A stretch of DNA of 64,000 nucleotides from positions 12,614,489 to 12,678,488 of the forward strand of contig NC_063259.1 of assembly GCF_019578655.1 (NCBI RefSeq), given 5' to 3'. This stretch comes from Ricinus communis. Lineage: Eukaryota > Streptophyta > Magnoliopsida > Malpighiales > Euphorbiaceae. Positions 1 to 12,010 of the stretch are shown one piece after another (positions within the stretch are counted from its first letter, which is position 1; every line of letters begins with the position of its first letter). The translations under genes and the position numbers were made by a program. The notes beneath the pieces are model-generated. The model searched no databases. It worked only from the letters and a program-made list of their open reading frames with translations, and was not told the origin of the DNA.

Positions 1-1436
1 ATCTGAATCTACACTGCGGTTGATCTCCTGAATTGCCTCTTAATTTGTCTCAAAATCCACTCTTCATCTTCAATTTGATGCTTGAACCACTGAAATCTGT
101 CCTTCAATATGCGAAATGGTTTCCGAAAGTCGAATATCGAAGTCTGGAAAAAGGTGGCTCGCGCGTGTATGTAAGATCTAGAGTCAGAACATCGAACCCC
201 TTATAAAAGAACTCGATTTTGCCTATATAAATGTCTCAGCATGGCTATGCTCAAGCCTGTGCTGGTCAGCATAGCCGTGCTCAAGCCTGTCCTAGTCAGC
301 ACAGATGTGCTCAAGCCTATGCTGGACCTCCGAGTCCCGAAAAATCAGCCTCTTCTCCTTGACCGTGCCCTCGCCGATGCTGAGCCACCACAGGCTGTGA
401 TGGAGGCCATGGTGGCCTCCAAAATCGTGCCGAAAAGGTCACTTTTGAGTGTCAAATGTCGATGGTTCCGCACGGCCAAAGTCCAGGCTGTGCTCAACCT
501 TGAAATGCTAGCCTTTGCTCAATTTTGATGGATTCTGGTCCTTATTCGCACTTATCTCCCTCAAATCCTGATAATGTCCATCGATGATCACCTGAACATG
601 AAAGGAACCAAAACACAGGTGATTCTGGAATAAAACAAGATAACTATGCATAAAAATGGAAGTAATTGGGCATATAAACATGTGTAAAACAATGCATATC
701 AATCATTCCACTAATTTTCAAGACTTCCCATGAGACAAGACTTCTTTAAATGTATGGTGAAAGGCTCTAACTCTACCGATTTGTTATACATGATGTCAAG
801 ATTGATGGAGATTTAATTACTACCAATTCTTGGGTTTTCCCTACAGGAGGGTTAAAGAATTTGATCTTGCTTTTATTCAGATCTCATAGATTTCGCTTCT
901 TATTGTGTTTTATCCTTCTAATAGTGTAAAAGCAATGAAAATTGATGTGCAAATTTGACAAAAATTCTAATCAAATTCTTTTCATTTTAATTGGGCACTA
1001 ACGGATACATTGTTTATTTCATATAATACTACTCTTGTTATCAACTAGTTCTTTCGAATTTTCTAGTCATCTATTTCTTCCTCACTTTTTCCTTAAATTT
1101 TGCCTGACTAGCCTATACAGGTCCTCTAGTTAGCAGGATCCACTTATTCTATTTTTTCTTTCCTTTTTTTTCAAAAGATAGTATCTGAAACAATAAAAAT
1201 TGACTTGTGAATTTATTACCCCGAAGGTTTGAACTCCTTTCAGCATTTTCGAGCATAATAATTTTCTTGTCTCTTTTTCATTTTTGATATGGAAGTTTTT
1301 AACTCGATTTAGATTTCTTTTTAGAGTCAAATGCTATAGGTCTTACACTTTTAAGGTTAGAGCACTAATCTTTAATATCTTCTAATCTTCGAGGGACCTA
1401 ATTTCAAGGTTGTAATTAATGTAATGGAGGATGAAC
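1..1436. other. No intact gene; probable retroelement LTR remnant
   Basis: No convincing gene is visible. The first 700 bases have the look of a gypsy LTR (TATA-like stretch near 215-232 and a short GC-richer repeat block), but no partner LTR or target duplication is present. From about 700 to 1436 the DNA is AT-rich with pyrimidine tracts and only short chance reading frames. Confidence 0.4.
241..330 (+). repeat. Three tandem 30-bp repeats
   Basis: Three consecutive 30-base units start at 241, 271 and 301. Each contains the core GTGCTCAAGCCT or a one-base variant. They resemble in style the reiterated 'GTGTTGGGAACACGG' motifs in the Athila-type LTR near 9450-9600, so a retroelement-LTR minisatellite is the likeliest reading. 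The open frame across them is a product of the 30-base (10-codon) period and is not evidence for a protein. Confidence 0.6.
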
Positions 1437-1694
1437 TCAACCTTCTTGCTTTACCCCCAGTGTTTTGAATAATTTTGTTACCCTAAATTCAATCATATTG
1501 TACCAAATACTATCTCTTTTTTCTTCCTTTTTTCTTTTTTTCTTTTTCTTTTGCTCTCTTACTTTTTTCTCTTCAAGAGTTATGTTATGTGCGACAGAAA
1601 TGTACCTAGGATTGTCATTTGTGCCCAAATTAAATAAATCATTTCGAATGGAATTAATATCAAACATACTCTTGTAATAATCACTGTCATGCAA
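1437..1694 (-). pseudogene. Gypsy (Ogre/Tat-like) pol fragment
   Basis: The minus-strand translation contains FNLGTNDNPRYISVAHNIT. This resembles the conserved segment just before the reverse transcriptase in Ogre/Tat/Athila pol proteins, where a 'xNLGTxxxPxxIxI' pattern is usual. It is followed by a lysine-rich low-complexity tail and then stops. No protease or RT motif follows. It has the same orientation as the gag remnant at 1800-2505, so both probably belong to one internally deleted element. Confidence 0.4.
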
Positions 1695-1799
1695 AATACC
1701 ATCAGGATAAACATTATAAGATAAGCAAAACCGGAGTTATATCACTAATCCTAAAAGCATAATCATGTTTTTGTGTTAAAACAAATCAAGTGCTAAATC

Positions 1800-2505
1800 T
1801 TATAAAGCTTCATCATCTTCAGATAGTAAGGCTTCCATCTATGTAGCTTCAAAGCTTTCCATGCTCCAACTAGCTTTAGCATTTTCAATTTCTTCTACTT
1901 GTAAGGCATCATCATACAAGCCTGCGAAGGTCTTGGGATTCATCATTTGCAGCTTTTCCACCTAAGATGGGAGCACATTTCGAACTACCATTCAAACTTG
2001 ATCCTTCTCAAAAGGCTTGTTCTTTATTAGAACTGCTTTCTCCATCCAGTCAAGAAGTTAGAAAAGGATTCAATAGGCTTTTGCTTCATTGATTCCAAAT
2101 CCCTTATAGAGACTATTAGATGAGCATTGTAGTCATATTGCTTCATAAAAGCATCACAAAGCCTTTTCCAATCAGACTTTATAAGCCTTTCTAACCCATT
2201 GTACTAGTTCACAACTAGCCCTTCTAATAAGAGTACAAACACTTGATGATTTGGGTCTTAACCAAATGAGTAGTACTCATGACAGTAGAATATTGCTTCA
2301 AGTGCACCTTTGGATCTCTAGTTCCATTAAACTTCTGCATTTTAGGCATACCAAATTTGGGAGGCAACTTGTCTTCTCCAATTAGCATCAGTTCATCGAA
2401 ATTAAATGTTGAATCTAAACCTTGATCTTTCAGCATATCTTGCATCTTGTTAAGCCTTTTAGTCAGATTCTGCAAAATCTCAAATTCCATAACAGCTTTT
2501 TGCAA
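1800..2505 (-). pseudogene. Gypsy (Ogre/Tat-like) gag remnant
   Basis: Minus-strand reading from 2505 gives a gag-type segment. It includes PPKFGMPKMQKFNGTRDPKV, the 'P.F..P...KYDGT.DP..H' signature at the start of the retrotransposon gag domain in Ogre/Tat elements. A stop follows at 2224. Further downstream another frame continues the domain (WKRLCDAFMKQYDYNA, then SMKQKPIESFSNF), showing frameshift damage. No zinc knuckle was found. Gag would package the element RNA; this copy cannot make a full protein. It lies between the LTR at 3555-5749 and the pol fragment at 1437-1694, on the same strand. Confidence 0.65.
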
Positions 2506-3554
2506 TAAGAGCTGACTCTTTCTTAGCTTATTCTAGCATGTAGTCATATAGATTCTAAAGGTGCTCACCATGTGCTTCCATATTATGAGTAGCAGTTGCA
2601 GGGGCAGTAGCAGCCTTTCTGATAGTCTGTTTCTCAAAAATCTTAGCTAAAGCTTGTTAGGGTTCTTTTTGGATCATAATTCTTAGGTCAACCATGATTG
2701 CAGTCTTGATAGCATCAATGTCTTGCTTGTGGGCTATCTTTGTTTCAACTTTTCAAGTGCTACTTCTTAGGCTCTTGTCTTGATTACTAGCGAAATGGAC
2801 CCTCTTGATATCCATTCTTGGCTTATCTAAACTAAGGATGATAATCTAAAATGGCTTCAAATAAAGAGTTAGTGTGATGCATGGTTTGCATGATGCACAT
2901 GTAATGCATAAGGAAAAAGAAAAAGAAGTTAGCACACAAACTAGTATATAGTTTATCCTTCCAACCTTATTACTCCCGAACATTATTCCTTTGAGGCTTT
3001 CTATCAACAGGGGATAGTAGGCCCGATGCACATATCATAAGCTCTCAAAGTAGATTAAAATAAAAAATGTAATATTTCTCAATGTAAGGATAAAAGCCTG
3101 CATATTTTGGGCCTCGAGCCTGGTTCCATATTTCTGGGCCACGGCCTTTCAATACTTGGTCTTTAAGATACTTACAAGGGAAAACATCTCATATAGTAAG
3201 CAACAAGATCTCTAAGGGAGATTACTGTGGTCGTTACAGTGAGTTGAGTCTTAGGTAAGGATAAAAGGCTCCCACAAGCAAAAGGTGTTCTTCCTTGGCT
3301 CGTCTCCCCACTCAAAGGTCCATGTGACGAAGGAGAATCACTCATTAGTTGTGAGTAATGGTAGCTAGTGTCGTAATTCTAAGACTCGAGTAGAACTAAA
3401 GAATCGCTAGCTGACGCCATCAGGGCTATAGGGACTAACGTGTACAACGTGTGAAAGTGCAGTGACACAAAAATAATATGTTAAATAATAAAATGAAAAA
3501 TAGGCATATACTAGAATCAGCTTCTCTTATACCTAGTGGAGTCCCCACTATGGG
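2506..3554 (-). other. 5' internal region of the Ogre/Tat-like element
   Basis: This stretch lies between the inner LTR edge (about 3555) and the gag remnant and is AT-rich without a credible long frame. It corresponds to the leader and gag N-terminus of the minus-strand element. The minus-strand sequence next to the LTR (CCCATAGTGGGGACTCC) occupies the place of a primer-binding site, but I cannot name the matching tRNA. Confidence 0.4.
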
Positions 3555-5749
3555 TGGCGATTTCGGTGCACACCCAAGTGTCTTTAGCAACTACGGCACT
3601 GTAAGGCTTTTCAACCTAATTGGGAACATGCTAACTAGTCACTGAGACTAGCGCCAGAGGTGGGAGTCGCCACCCGGGTAATCACCGCGACACTTTTACT
3701 AATGAGTGGTGTTTCTCAAATCCATAAGGAAGCTTACGCCACAAATCTAGAGATGGATCCGGAAGCTAAATCCTTTATTTGTGTATATTGTTCTTTAATT
3801 TTATTGTTGCACAAATTATTCCTCATAAATGTAAGTAATTTATACATAGGCATATCAAATAACACACATAATACACCTAAGTCTAGCCCATTGTTTTCGA
3901 GCCCAGCCCGTATTAGAGCCGTTAGCCTAGTTTACTAACTAATTACGTGTGTAGCTCACCTAGTCTAGCCTAATTACATGTTATGCTTTTGATTTCTAGC
4001 CTTTAGACCTAATGGACTACTTATTATGATAAGACCCATTCATTGTGATCCTAATTCTAATTAAGACCAAGTCCTAACTAAAGCATGCCAAGGCCTACTA
4101 AATGTTACTTAGATTTTAAGGTTTTAGGCCGAGTTAATGTTGGTTAAGTTATTGGACACAATAATATTCATGTTGGATCCAATTTTAATCCTAATTGTAT
4201 GTGGCCCATAATCAATCACATAACATATTTAATTAATCATGCAGTAAGTATGGATAAACAAAATAAAGTTAGAAAGTAAAACCAAATTATTACAACCCAG
4301 CCTATAACTATGATTGTGAAAGGAAAAGATCTAAAAAAACTATATAGAATGCTAGAATATATCAAAATCATCCAAAAAAAAATGGAGGCTGGACTTGCAC
4401 AACCGATCAGCTCTAGGCATTAAGCCAATTGGTTCTAGGGTTCCAGGCTAGTCTTTCATCGATTCTTCAATGTATTTTGCATCCTCGGAGCTGAATTTCA
4501 CATGCGTAGATAGAGAAAATAATTAGAATAAAATAAAATAGAATAAATACATTAAAATAAAAACAACAGGAGTTAATTGAACGATCAAAACCCTAAGTAT
4601 AGTAAACCAACATATGGTAAATCATTCATGATCATGTTAAACATGTTTAATTACCTAATCATAATGAAAACGTAGATCTAAACATTAATCCTATGGCATG
4701 TTTCTAATCAGATCCAAAACCCTAATTGGCAAAAATATCAGATTTTGAAATCCTAGAGTTCTTATTATCATATTCAAAACCTAATTTACATGCACATTCA
4801 CAAAAATCCTAATCTAATCATAGTGATCATAAATCATAATCCTAATCATGTTTTAAATAAAGATTATAAAAAAAAGGAACAAAAGAATCAATTTTATAAT
4901 GATGGTGGATGTATGATTGAAGAAACCCTTAAGTTGTCACCGTGAATGTTAGATCTGCGAGTCTCAGGCGATGAGGATACAGCTGAGTCAAAGACTGGGT
5001 AGGAATCCAGTATTGGATCTAGCTTAGAGAAACATTTTGTCGATTTAGAAATAGTTTCCAAAAATGGTTTTTTTCTTTAGTGGCTTTTTTCATAAGATTA
5101 TTATTTCTTAGTGGCTTGATTCCTCTAATATCAACTAAGAACAACAGCATTTTTGTTTCTTGTCTCTTTAGATTTTCTCTTTGTATTTTCTTTCTCAATG
5201 ACTCTCAATTTTTTATCTCAATTACTGTCAATTCTGAGCTCTCGATTCCCTTCCAAGACCCTAATCACCTTTTCCTATTTATAAAATGATAGATTTTAGG
5301 AATATATCGATAAATATCTATTTATCTTTTAGCATTTAAATAATTATCAATAAAAATGATGCTTATCGTCAAGAAAAACATCTGAAATCTATATCTGGAC
5401 GTGAAATCGTCACAAAGAAATGACGTCGGATTGCAAAAACCCAATCGGCACTATATACAACCCACGGGCTCTACGTATAGCTGATTGGCTCTATGCGGAA
5501 ATGTCTATAACAACTTGCAATTAGATCCTTGAATTTATAAAAACTACCGTTTTAATCCTCAAACTTAATTTTTTCTAACAACTAGGTCCAAATTGGTTTT
5601 AAAAAGGTAATTCCAGCTGGATTAACCTCGACCCTAGCCTCAGATTTGTCTGTCCTTTACCTCCCTAGACCTGAGAAGGCAGTCCCTTTCATCATATAGG
5701 GTTTTCCATTTTTTTCTCGATATCTAGATCCGAAAAAGGGGTGCTGACA
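3555..5749 (-). repeat. LTR of Ogre/Tat-like gypsy element
   Basis: On the minus strand the unit starts TGTCAGCACCCC at 5749 and ends near ATCGCCA at 3555, with the TG...CA ends expected of an LTR. Its inner 1.2 kb is repeated with divergence at 34470-35700, including the 'CACACCCAAGT', 'CTACGGCACTG', 'AAGGCTTTTCAACCTAAT' and 'AAGGAAGCTT' blocks, so it is a dispersed family. The second LTR of this copy is missing, so no target duplication can be checked. The inner boundary could be off by several bases. Confidence 0.6.
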
Positions 5750-6023
5750 GAATGATTTATGTGAAAGCATAATATTCTATTGTATACATATATATGTCAT
5801 GTTATGTACTAAATTGTATAGTTCTAAGATGTTGATTATGAATCACATAGAATAAACTCAAAAGATAGCTTCATTTCATTTTTAAAAGGAAAGCATGAAT
5901 TTTGGATAGAGTTCGAAAAAGGTCATTCTTATAACTTGAGCTCAATACATCTCATTATATTTGAGACAATATATGATAGATATTTAAATCTTTAATATTC
6001 TTTTTCAAGAATAAGGTGTGGTT
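5750..6023. other. Intervening AT-rich sequence
   Basis: No gene, repeat family or target duplication is recognised between the outer end of the Ogre/Tat-like LTR and the truncated Athila-type LTR at 6024. Confidence 0.5.
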
Positions 6024-6251
6024 CTGATGTGTGCTACTAGTGTTAGCTACAATCTAAGGCAGTGTACCTATCGATGCAGTCTAGCACTAATGGCGAGTAT
6101 CATGGTCGTATTCCTCGGGAAAGTGAAAGCCTAGAGTTACTCCTTTGTTCTATGTTATATTAACCTAAAATGAGTGATGAATAATTTCTAAACTAACTAA
6201 TAGCTACAAGCTAAATTCTAAGGGAGATGCAGGAGTCATTGATAACTAAAA
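6024..6251 (-). repeat. Truncated 3' LTR of Athila-type element
   Basis: This is near-identical to 8378-8605, starting on the plus strand with TGATGTGTGCTAC and ending at GATAACTAAAA. After 6251 the sequence changes to an unrelated stretch with a short direct repeat (TGCATCAACTACTGCC at about 6252 and 6290), which marks the deletion breakpoint. Confidence 0.75.
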
Positions 6252-7264
6252 TGCATCAACTACTGCCTTACTTACTATTAATCGCTCAATGCATCAACTA
6301 CTGCCTTACTTACTATATGCTTGCTCTTAAATCCTACTCCTACCACTTATGGAGAGTCAACAACCATGTCAAGAGGTCTTTATAAGGGTTATAATGGGGA
6401 TTAGGTAGGGGTAGGTAAATTTGATAAGAGTTGAACCTATGGTGTTCTGCAATGAGAGAAATGACCTGCACACAAGCCACAATAATTACAAGGGATAAAC
6501 AATGAACAGTAGTCCAAGATGGGAAATAGGAATCAAGTCAAAATGTGAACTCCCAAAAGCAGTTAAACAATTAGCTCACTTACTTTCTTTCTTTTCATCA
6601 CCCTTCCCTCGATTCTTCTTTTTTTTTCTTTTTTTTTCTCTTTTTTTTTTAAGGGAAGAACATTCACATAATAGAGTGAATTTCTTTTGGATTGAAGAAA
6701 GCTGCTACAAGATTCCACACTATTCCCAAGACAAAAATTTTCAATAAAAATAACTCATATGCAAAATCATAACCCAAAGTAGAATAAAACTAAGTGGTAA
6801 TGGAATATGATAAAAAAAATGGTGACAGAAGGGGTTATCTACAGAATCAATAAACGAATGAAGGCTATTTGGCTATAATGAAAAACCTAAGTGCCTCTAT
6901 CATACCAAAGTGTTAAACTCTCCTTGTGGCCCTCATAAGCATTACCGAGCAAGTTCTAAAAGTAAAGACAATAATTGGCACTCTCAACAAGAAATAAATG
7001 CAAGCATATAAAGTGTATGCTTACAATTTAGGCTCAATTTCTCACAAGTGTGCTTTTGAGTTGGTTCCAAACAAAAATCATCAAAACAGAATTAAATAAA
7101 CCAAAGCAACTTAGTGCAAAACTCAAACTAATTATCTTACATTCTTCCGTAAAACTCAACACTATCGGTTTTACCCGATCACATGGACATAAACAGGATT
7201 TCAAAAGCAAGTCAATAGTAATGATGCTCTAGGGGCTCTTCCAATTTGAAAGTTGAAGTTTCAC
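6252..7264. other. Internal non-coding part of the Athila-type element
   Basis: No recognisable coding domain. A long pyrimidine tract lies at about 6585-6650 and a 28-base direct repeat at 6252/6290. It probably represents deleted internal sequence plus untranslated DNA next to the lost 3' LTR. Confidence 0.35.
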
Positions 7265-8202
7265 CAATTAGAAAGATCGACGATTTCTTCAGGAACGTCG
7301 ATGGTTTTCTCTAGTCCTTGGCTTAGTTCACTTGCTAGAAGAAACTCGAGCTCCTCCAAGACTTCTTCATTGGATAACTCGTGCTCATTTTCCATCATCG
7401 AAGGGACTTATGGAAAATCCACCAAAAATTCCTCTAACTACAACTCAGCATCATCAATTGTACGTTCCTGTTGGTAGTCTTTCAGAGGGATCATGTTTGC
7501 CTCTTCCTTTTCTGGTTCTATCTCCATGTTGAAAGAGTCGTCTTGTACAAAAGCATCATCGTCAAACATAATAGATAACCCAAAAATATTCTCACCTGAA
7601 CGCAAAGTGACGGCGCTCAAGTGTTCCTCGGATTCAGTAGCGTTTGATGGAGTTCCCAATTGCTCTTCAGTTAGTAACTTGAAGATTAAACCTACTTGAT
7701 GCTCTATGTTCTTAATCGAGGCTTGTTGATCTTCAAGTACCCTCTCTGTTTGTTGGAATCTATCCTCAAGACTTGCAATAAACCTCATCATCAGCTCCTC
7801 TAACACTAACTCTTCACCTTGAGTTGATGGTGCAAGATTAGGCTGCTGAAATTCTGGTGGTTCTTGGCCATCTAAGCTCCATCCAAAGGGTGAATGAGTG
7901 CTCCATTCTTGATTATAGGTGCTTCCATACGAGTCATTTGGCCAACTTCCGGTATAATTCACCTGTTCATAGTTATAAGAACAATGAGGAACATCACTAT
8001 ACAATGGACAATCATTACTCAAATGTAAACCACAACAAAATTCATAAAAAACTTGAGATGAAAGGATAGGAGTGGAGAGTTGATCAGTAGCCCTGCAAAA
8101 CGATTCCACTCGAGCTTCTAAAGATGCACGGGTATCCCAACTTTTAGCACTCTCTTGGTTCCTAATCCCATTTTCTAACATGTCATACAAAGAGTTTAGC
8201 AT
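7265..8202 (-). pseudogene. Athila-type gag C-terminal remnant
   Basis: The minus-strand frame from 8202 to 7438 gives 254 residues. It contains a cysteine-rich stretch (EFCCGLHLSNDCPLY), then the typical Athila gag tail: a coiled-coil block around LEELMMRFIASLEDRFQQTE and an 'AVTLRSG' box before the protease. After a frameshift near 7400 another frame continues (MMENEHELSNEEVLEELEFL) to a stop near 7265. The N-terminal gag domain is absent although the primer site is only about 150 bp upstream, so a deletion removed it. The protein would have been the nucleocapsid portion of gag. Confidence 0.7.
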
Positions 8203-8354
8203 TGAACCTTCTTATCATCCACTACCCGAATCATAAAATTAACTAAATAAATATGTATAAATAAAAGAAAATAAATAATAATAAAAACCATAAAATAAAA
8301 TAAAAAAATGGCTAAATTAACAAATAGCAAATTTCACTCTAGTTTTCAAACATT

Positions 8355-8371
8355 CCCCGGCAACGGCGCCA
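8355..8371 (-). other. Primer-binding site of Athila-type element
   Basis: Minus-strand TGGCGCCGTTGCCGGGG lies 6 bp inside the LTR edge at 8378. A TGGCGCC start is complementary to a tRNA 3' end, and this exact kind of site is usual in Athila/Tat elements. It fixes the element's orientation and the LTR boundary. Confidence 0.8.
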
Positions 8372-8377
8372 AAAACT

Positions 8378-9814
8378 TGGTGTGTGCTACTTGTATTAGC
8401 TACAATTTAAGGCAGTGTACCTATCGATGCAGTCTAGCACTAATGGCAAGTATCAAGGTCGTATTCCTCAGGAAAGTGAAAGCCCAGAGTTACTCCTTTG
8501 TTCTTTGTTATATTAACCTAAAATGAGTGATGAATAATTTCTAAACTAACTAATAGCTAGGAGCTAAATTCTAAGGGAGATGCAGGAGTAATTGATAACT
8601 AAAATAACCAAGACAAGAAAGCAAACCCAAAGGGGACCTAAACTAGTTGGCAATCAAGAAAAGATAAAGGATTGGTGAGTCTAATTATGCTACCCGTGGA
8701 TGAATTCTTAACCGAATTCGGTTTCTCTCTCGAGATAACCGAATTCCTAAACCTAATAACCTAAAGTTGGAATCTCTTCCTAACGATTGATTCTAAAATT
8801 AGCATTAAGCTTTAATCCGCCTCTATTAAGCTTTGTTAATTCTTAATCCGGCTAGTTAATTATCCTTATCTCTAAGCGATTATTAACCAGTTCTTGCTAT
8901 TCAAAATTCCAATTGCCAAATGGACTTCTCAATCACACAAAGCAATCTAAACACACAATTCACAATGTCTCATGAATAATGCATTATCTTATTAATACTG
9001 AAAGCAAGAAGAATACAAAACTAACCCAAACAATCCAACAATATAATACTAAGCCAACATAGTAAAGAAATCCCAATGGATGTAATCAATCTAGCTAATC
9101 ATGTTCATTATCAAAATCTACAAGAATTCAATTATAACAATGAGTAAAGGTAGAGAAACCCGATTACACCCTTGGATGAGAGTAAACAGCCCCAATTCCT
9201 CTTGCTCGAATTGAATAAATTCTTGTTCCTCTTGCTCGATTTGAAAACCAATCAACGAACCTCGCCCAATCTTCAATCTTTGAAGGGAATCCGATTGAAA
9301 CCTTGATCCAAGTCTCCTTTTCCCTTGGTTCCAGCTCAGAAAATCCTTAGAGAGAGAAATATTAGGGTTTGGGACGTTCTCCCCCCGCTCTTTTTTTCTT
9401 TCCTCTTGCTCTTTCTTTTAATTAATTCGTCCTGTCGCTGCGAACACTGCCGTGTTCCTGGCCGTGTTGGGAACACGGTTTGGTGTTCCTAGTCGTGTTA
9501 ATCTCTGTGGTCGTGCTCCCTAATGCCTATTCTTCTTTGATGTCTAATGCACCCAAAATGGTCGTGTTGGGAACACGGCCAGTGTTGAAACCAACACGGC
9601 CATGTTCAGCTTCCTCATGCTCGTACTTAGCTTATTTCGGCAGCTTTGACGTCCAATTATGCTCCAATTCTTCCCTTTATCATTCTTTGACTTCTTTTGA
9701 ACCTAATGCACATAAACAGACGCATAGGGTGAGTGTTGGGACCAATTCACATCCAAATGTCCATAAAATCAATCTTAAAAACCCCATTTAGATGTGTGTA
9801 TTTTATGCACATCA
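8378..9814 (-). repeat. 5' LTR of Athila-type element (1.44 kb)
   Basis: On the minus strand it starts TGATGTGCATAAAATAC at 9814 and ends at 8378 next to the primer-binding site, giving TGATG...CA ends. The interior has several copies of a 'GTGTTGGGAACACGG'-like word at about 9450-9600. An open frame in that block (9480-9791) is LTR sequence, not a gene. Confidence 0.75.
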
Positions 9815-9911
9815 AGAAGCCAAGCTAAAAGCCATGCAAATCTCGGCCATGCAACTATCCAAGGGGGTAAAGTAGGCTCAACCCATATTCCTTGCGATAC
9901 TAAGGGAAGAA

Positions 9912-11938
9912 GTGGAAATCATGTCGCAAGATGAAGTGCCTAAGGAGATCACGGGTGTCCTAGAAGAGTTCAGGGAAGTAATGCCTGCGGAGTTACCAAA
10001 GAAGCTCCCATCGAAGAGAGAGGTGGACCATAAGACTGAGTTGGTAGAAGGTGCAAGCCCGCCTGCAGCAGTCCCTTATCGCATGGCGCCTCCTGAGTTA
10101 GAGGAGTTGCGGAGGCAACTAAAAGAGTTGTTGGATGCTGGCTACATTAGGCCATCCAAGGCACCCTATGGAGAACCTGTACATTTTTAAAAGAAGCATG
10201 ATGGATCACTTCGAATGTGCATTGGCTACCAGGCGCTCAATAAGATCACGGTGAAGAACAAGTATCCCATTCCTTTGATTGCAGACTTGTTTGATCAACT
10301 TGGTAATGTAAAATGGTTCTCAAGCTTGATTTGCAATCGGGATATTATCAAGTAAGGATAACGGAAGGAGATGAGCCTAAAACAACTTGTGTTACGAGGT
10401 ATGGCTCTTTCGAATTCTTAGTTATGCCTTTTGGACTAACGAATGCTCTTGCCATATTTTGTACTTTAATGAATGAGTATTCCAACCCTTCTTGGACAAG
10501 TTTTTCATAGTATACTTGGATGACATCATGGTGTATAGCAAAACCTTGAAGAAACATATCCAACATCTACGAAAAGTTTTTCAAGTGTTAAGGGAGAATG
10601 AGTTGTATGTCAAGAAGGAGAAGTGTGCCTTTGCGAAGCCACAGGTAATGTTCTTAGGGCACATTGTGGGAGGTGGCAAGCTTAGGATGGACAAGGCAAA
10701 ATTGCAAGCCACCGAAGATTGGGAGACACCGAGGAAGGTGACCCAGCTATGTTCTTTCCTTGGCCTTCGTCAATTACTATCGAAGATTCATAATGGGCTA
10801 CTCATCGATTGCATTCCCACTAACTAATTTATTGAAGAAGAATAAAGTGTGGAATTAGGATGCAAAGTGTCAAAAGGCATTCGAGAGATTAAAGCAAGCA
10901 ATGACGGAGGAACCTGTATTGGCCTTATCGGATCACACTAAGGCATATAAAATACACACAGATGCTTCAGATTTTGCACTTGGTGGTGTGTTGATGCAAG
11001 AGGGTCATCCTATAACCTACGAAAGTCGCAAGCTCAATGATGTAGAGCGCCGCTATACAGTCCAAGAGAAGGAGATGATTGTAGTAGTTCATTGTTTACG
11101 AACTTAGAGGCATTACTTGCTTGGGACCAAGTTCATTGTGAAGATTGATAATGTGGTGACCAGTTACTTCCTCAAGAAAAAGAAACTAACTCTGAAGCAA
11201 GTAAGATGGCAAGCATTCCTTACAGAGTTCGACTTTGTGATGGAGTACAAGCCGGGAAAGGCAAACTTAATGGCTGATGCACTAAGTAGAAAGGCAGAGT
11301 TGGCTTCCATCACTAGCGCTAACTTTCCTTTAGTGGATTGTATCAAGGAGGGACTCGAGCATGACCCACAAACCAAGAATTTGGTGGAATTGGCGAAGAA
11401 GGGGAAGACTCGCCATTTGGCTAAAGGATGGGTGCTCGTTACCAAGGGAAATAGAATCTATGTGCTGAAATGGGAAGGCTTGAGGAAGGCCATCATCAAA
11501 GAGTGCCACGATTCAAAATGGGCGGGACATCCTGGCACGCATCGCATGTTAGCACTTGTGGAGCGTGGATACTATTGGCCTCAGATATGGGACGACATTG
11601 AGCTTTATGTCAAGACTTGTCTTGTGTGTCAACAAGACAAGGTGAAGCAAAACAAGCCCGCCGGTTTGTTAGAGCCATTATCGATTCCAAAGAGGCCCTG
11701 GAAAAGTATCTCCATGGATTTCATCACGTGCCTATCGAAGTCTGAAGGATGTAGTAACATTATGGTAGTTGTGGATCGCTTTAGCAAATATGGAGTGTTC
11801 ATTCCTGTGCCTATAAAGTTCACGGCCGAGGATGCAGCACGCCTATTTTTTAAACATGTGGTGAAATATTGGGGCATACCGAAGACCATCGTCAACGATC
11901 GAGATACTCGTTTTACCCGTGAGCAGATTCTAAATTGA
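9912..11938 (+). pseudogene. Ty3/gypsy pol (RT-RNase H-integrase), truncated
   Basis: Domains are in the usual order. The RT N-terminus (VPYRMAPPELEELRRQLKEL) lies at 9912-10190. The RT core at 10313-10830 has [12 protein letters not shown], the VMPFGLTNA box and catalytic YLDD. RNase H with TDASDFALGG lies at 10901-11107. Integrase at 11117-11938 has a histidine/cysteine zinc-binding region (C-x2-C in CLVCQQ) and the first two acidic residues (SMDFIT, NDRDTRF). The sequence stops before the third integrase residue. Frames change near 10310, 10495 and 10830. Stops at 10188 (from CAA), 10856 (from TGG) and 11105 (from TGG) fit C-to-T or G-to-A changes. No LTR, gag or protease is attached. It cannot encode an active polyprotein. 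Confidence 0.9.
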
Positions 11939-12010
11939 ATTCAATTTTCCTCTCGAGAACATCAAATCCCTAAACCTAAGAACCTAAATAATGGAATCTC
12001 TTCCTAACAA
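11939..12010 (-). repeat. Short fragment of Athila-type LTR
   Basis: The words CTCTCGAGA, CCTAAACCTAA, AACCTAAA and GGAATCTCTTCCTAAC occur here in the same order as at about 8725-8795 inside the Athila-type LTR. The broken pol at 9912-11938 is thus flanked on both sides by pieces of the same LTR family. Confidence 0.5.

Larger units (their letters stand above)
6024..9814 (-). mobile_element. Truncated Athila/Tat-type LTR retrotransposon
   Basis: The element runs on the minus strand. A full 5' LTR (8378-9814) is followed by a primer-binding site (8355-8371), a gag C-terminal remnant (7265-8202) and the last 228 bp of a 3' LTR (6024-6251). Bases 6024-6251 match 8378-8605 closely, then the match stops abruptly, so most of the 3' LTR is deleted. 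The internal region is only about 2.1 kb and has no RT, RNase H or integrase. The five bases outside the two ends (GGTTC and AGAAG) do not match, so no intact target duplication remains. Confidence 0.75.

Noticed and set aside
241..528. A 95-codon repeat protein
   Set aside because: The frame is open because the 30-bp repeat is a multiple of three; no start context, homology or second exon supports a gene.
7253..8069. Plus-strand ORFs over the Athila-type gag
   Set aside because: They are antisense shadows of the minus-strand gag remnant, which has clear family motifs.
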